A DNA stretch of 64,000 nt, taken from positions 1 to 64,000 of the forward strand of contig JAKQSI010000004.1 in NCBI GenBank assembly GCA_029570205.1. Reading direction: 5' to 3'. The translations under genes and the position numbers were made by a program. How positions within the stretch are numbered: the stretch's first letter is position 1; every line of letters begins with the position of its first letter. The stretch comes from Candidatus Omnitrophota bacterium (GTDB taxonomy: Bacteria > Hinthialibacterota > Hinthialibacteria > Hinthialibacterales > JAKPRU01). The notes beneath the pieces were generated by a model. It saw only the letters and a list, made by a program, of their open reading frames with translations, had not been told where the DNA came from and searched no databases. Positions 61,802 to 64,000 of this stretch are shown here, in pieces.

Positions 61802-63805
61802 TCATGTAGCATTCAGGCGACGAAATGTGGCAGATTGTGACAAGTCCCGCTTCTCCTTGGAGGGGATAAGTTCGATTCGATCTCCACGGGTCCGCGCCAG
61901 TTGCAGTTCGACAAAAATAACCACGGCCAGATAGATTTCTTCCTTTCGGATTCCCAATTCCCCGGCCTTTTCATTCAACAAAACCCTGGAAAGAAAACCG
62001 TCGTGTTCCAGTTTCTGAATAAGACGAAAGATTTTTCCCAGCCGTTCCCTGTCCAATCTCATTGTGGTTTCGGGCTTATTCGGCTCGGTTTTTACCTGTA
62101 CAGGATCGTCCCGATCGGATCGCACATCGACCATCCGCAGTTGAATCGAACGGACATCGCGATACTCGTCAAAATAGGGGCTTCCGGCTATTTGAAGGCG
62201 ATCCAGGCGCAGCTGCGAAAGTCGTTCACCCATCCCGTATCCGATAGCCTCAATCCGCCCTCTCGAATGGGCAAGTGTCAATCTCAAATGATTGTTACCG
62301 ACAATCCGCCCGCCGTAAGTGGAAGCCTCTCCTCGGAAAAGGAACACGGGCGAGGGATTGCCTTGACCGAATGGCGCAAGAGCGGCCAGGTCCTCGATCA
62401 GTCGGTCATCTACCTGTTCCAGGGGCAGCTCCGCATCCAGCCATAGCGGAGGGGGTTCCGGTTGTCCTCCCCACCGTTTTTGCGCTCCCCGGATCAGTGT
62501 CTCGCACAATTCCTCATATTTCGACACATCCACTGAAAGCCCCACCGCGTTCTCGTGTCCCCCGCCGGAAAGAAGCAAAGGCCGAGCATCCTCAAGGACA
62601 GATCCCAAGTCCATCGAGGGCAAAGATCGCCCGGAACCGTGAAGGATTCCATCCTCTTGCGACATGAGAATCACCGGCACTCCATATTGGGCCGCCAGAT
62701 GAGAGGCCACGATTCCGAGTACGCCCCGGTGCCATTTCTCACCGTCAATAATCAACAAAGGCAAATTCCTGTTCAGGAGTCCCGCCTGAATCATTCGGTT
62801 TTGTGCATCGGATGAGACCTGTTTCTCCAGAGCCTGCCGTTTGGCGTTCAGGCGATGCATCTCTGTGGCGATTTCGAACGCTCGCACCTCATCCCGGGTT
62901 ACAAGCAGTTCCACCGCGCTTCGCGGATCGGAGAGACGTCCCAGTGCGTTGATTCGCGGGCCGATTCGGAATGCAATCTGGTGCGTGTCGAGTCGCTTGG
63001 GATCGGTTGAAGAAACGTCCAGGAGCGCCCGGATTCCGGGACGTACCGCCTCGCGCAAGAGGGGAATTCCCCGGCTGACCAGAGTCCGATTCTCATCCAG
63101 CAGAGAGACCACATCCGAGACGGTCCCCAGCGTGGCCAGGTCCAGTCCCATTTCTTCCGGGGACGGCATCTCCAACAGAGTTTCCCGCAGCGCACAGGCC
63201 AGTTTGTACGCCACTCCCGCACCGGCGAGATCACGAAACGGGTATTCTTCCTCCTCCAGAATCGGATTGAGAACCGCAATCGCAGCCGGAATGGCCTTCC
63301 CCGGACGGTGGTGGTCTGTGACAATCACATCCATGCCTTTTTCACGGGCCAGCGCAATCTCTTCGGTTGAGGTGGTCCCGCAGTCCACCGTGATCATCAA
63401 CTGGAATTGACCTGCAAACTCGGCGATTCGGTCGATGCTGACGCCGTATCCCTCTTCGATCCGGTGCGGAAGGTAATACTCCACATCCAACCCCAATTCC
63501 CACAGAGTCTCCAGAAGGATGGCGGTTCCTGTGATCCCATCCACATCGTAGTCGCCGTGAATCAACACGCGCTCGTTTTGCTCTCTGGCCCGGGCAATAC
63601 GCTCGACAGCCTGCTCCATTCCGTTGAACAGGAAGGGTGAATGAAACACATCCTGGGATGGATTCAGGAAAGTCCGCGCATCTTCCGTTTCGGTAATCCC
63701 ACGCTGGACCAGAAGACGGGCGATCAGCGGGGAAATGGAAAGGTCCGCCGCCAGACAATCGGCCCGATCCGAATCATGAGGACGAATTTTCCACGCACGG
63801 GTCAT
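61802..63805 (-). CDS. recJ: Single-stranded-DNA-specific exonuclease RecJ
   Basis: A 667-aa 5'-3' ssDNA exonuclease used in recombination and repair. Seen: motif I HGDYDVDGITGTAIL, TVDCGTTS, the DHH motif VTDHHRPGK, NP and AGAGVAYKLAC, the DHHA1 glycine region SGGGHENAVGLSV, and the OB domain (LAPFGQGNPSPVF). The C-terminal 100 residues are a winged-helix-like extension (FRLIQKLEHDGFLSRVLLNEKAGELGIRKEEI). Start overlaps the upstream gene stop by 4 nt. Confidence 0.95.
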   Translation of the reverse strand: MTRAWKIRPHDSDRADCLAADLSISPLIARLLVQRGITETEDARTFLNPSQDVFHSPFLFNGMEQAVERIARAREQNERVLIHGDYDVDGITGTAILLETLWELGLDVEYYLPHRIEEGYGVSIDRIAEFAGQFQLMITVDCGTTSTEEIALAREKGMDVIVTDHHRPGKAIPAAIAVLNPILEEEEYPFRDLAGAGVAYKLACALRETLLEMPSPEEMGLDLATLGTVSDVVSLLDENRTLVSRGIPLLREAVRPGIRALLDVSSTDPKRLDTHQIAFRIGPRINALGRLSDPRSAVELLVTRDEVRAFEIATEMHRLNAKRQALEKQVSSDAQNRMIQAGLLNRNLPLLIIDGEKWHRGVLGIVASHLAAQYGVPVILMSQEDGILHGSGRSLPSMDLGSVLEDARPLLLSGGGHENAVGLSVDVSKYEELCETLIRGAQKRWGGQPEPPPLWLDAELPLEQVDDRLIEDLAALAPFGQGNPSPVFLFRGEASTYGGRIVGNNHLRLTLAHSRGRIEAIGYGMGERLSQLRLDRLQIAGSPYFDEYRDVRSIQLRMVDVRSDRDDPVQVKTEPNKPETTMRLDRERLGKIFRLIQKLEHDGFLSRVLLNEKAGELGIRKEEIYLAVVIFVELQLARTRGDRIELIPSKEKRDLSQSATFRRLNAT

Positions 63806-64000
63806 TGAGATTCTGTCCTGGTTACCCCCGTAATCTCGCCGGAAAAAAGGCGTTTCGCTGTCTCAAGGTCCATCTCGGTTTCTTCGTTTTCTACCCTCTC
63901 GGCGGGTTGTAGTTGTTCCACACTCGGCGGTCTTGAACGGATCTGGGGGAAAAACCGGTACAGTCCACGCACCGCGAATCCGGCCCCCACAGCCAGAGCG
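63802..64000 (-). CDS. Membrane-anchored protein, partial (cut by window edge)
   Basis: Only the last 65 or so residues are inside the window. They begin within a transmembrane-like stretch (ALAVGAGFAVRGLYRFFP) and continue into a Pro/Glu-rich hydrophilic tail. The start is beyond the window; the GTG at 63990 is inside the hydrophobic segment, so not the start. Overlaps recJ by 4 nt, hence co-transcribed. Function unknown. Confidence 0.6.
   Translation of the reverse strand, partial: ALAVGAGFAVRGLYRFFPQIRSRPPSVEQLQPAERVENEETEMDLETAKRLFSGEITGVTRTESQ

Overview
The window reads as a chromosome segment of an uncultured, Gram-negative-type bacterium. Coding density is moderate, genes sit in short operons on both strands, and many proteins are secreted. 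Several features point to the PVC/Sumerlaeota/Hydrogenedentota-like part of the tree: four pseudopilins with a shared C-terminal motif, a Tat-exported sulfatase, duplicated DUF1080 domains, a decayed PQQ-type beta-propeller tail, large PPC-repeat secreted proteins, and dispersed hairpin repeats in gene gaps. This placement is an inference from gene content, with no marker phylogeny.

Layout, left to right. 183-4905 (minus): an ABC-type ATPase fused to a TOPRIM/RloB-like tail with a small Cys-rich protein, then a tightly overlapped unit of a BlaI-type repressor, a membrane protein and a Nif3-like protein that lacks metal ligands. A palindrome in front of the repressor is a likely operator. 5078-9599 (plus): TPR protein, a metal-less amidohydrolase paralogue, an intact amidohydrolase, then ribokinase. 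9799-14780: a secreted TIM-barrel sugar isomerase-like protein, a LOG-family protein, a propeller pseudogene, a URO-D-family protein, an 11-unit hairpin array, and a deacetylase-like protein. 15240-21691 (minus): one operon, hdrCBA-mvhDGA, encoding a bacterial electron-bifurcating [NiFe] hydrogenase/heterodisulfide reductase. Together the six gene products form a complete MvhADG-HdrABC complex that would couple H2 to ferredoxin and an unknown disulfide or other acceptor.

22217-31682: a small membrane protein with a clear promoter, a GALK2-sized galactokinase, HisS, secreted proteins, a pseudopilin, NrnA and a membrane glycosyltransferase. 31630-34157: pyrK-pyrD convergent with efp. 34375-38557: two tandem pseudopilins, a DUF4438 protein, a Nudix hydrolase, mannose-1-phosphate guanylyltransferase and tRNA-Val(CAC). 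38727-45952: GlnS, a DUF1080x2 secreted protein, another pseudopilin, a HIT protein, an orphan HisH and an orphan TldD. 45970-51634 (minus): a 1327-aa GH116-like secreted protein followed at once by the DarT-DarG ADP-ribosylating toxin-antitoxin pair. 51837-55144: an RsbW-like kinase overlapping a large membrane protein with duplicated lumenal beta domains. 55145-57186: a gene-poor stretch, a sulfatase and an intrinsic terminator. 57221-64000: a 1421-aa secreted multidomain protein, RecJ, and a membrane-anchored gene cut by the window edge.

Most interesting candidates: the ATPase-nuclease fusion (possible defence gene), the catalytic/pseudo-amidohydrolase pair, the ligand-less Nif3 in a BlaI-controlled operon, the Hdr-Mvh operon, DarTG in an unusual position, and the hairpin array that supplies a gene's stop codon. 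No mobile element, CRISPR array or origin was recognised. Positions 1-182 hold no gene that I can support.
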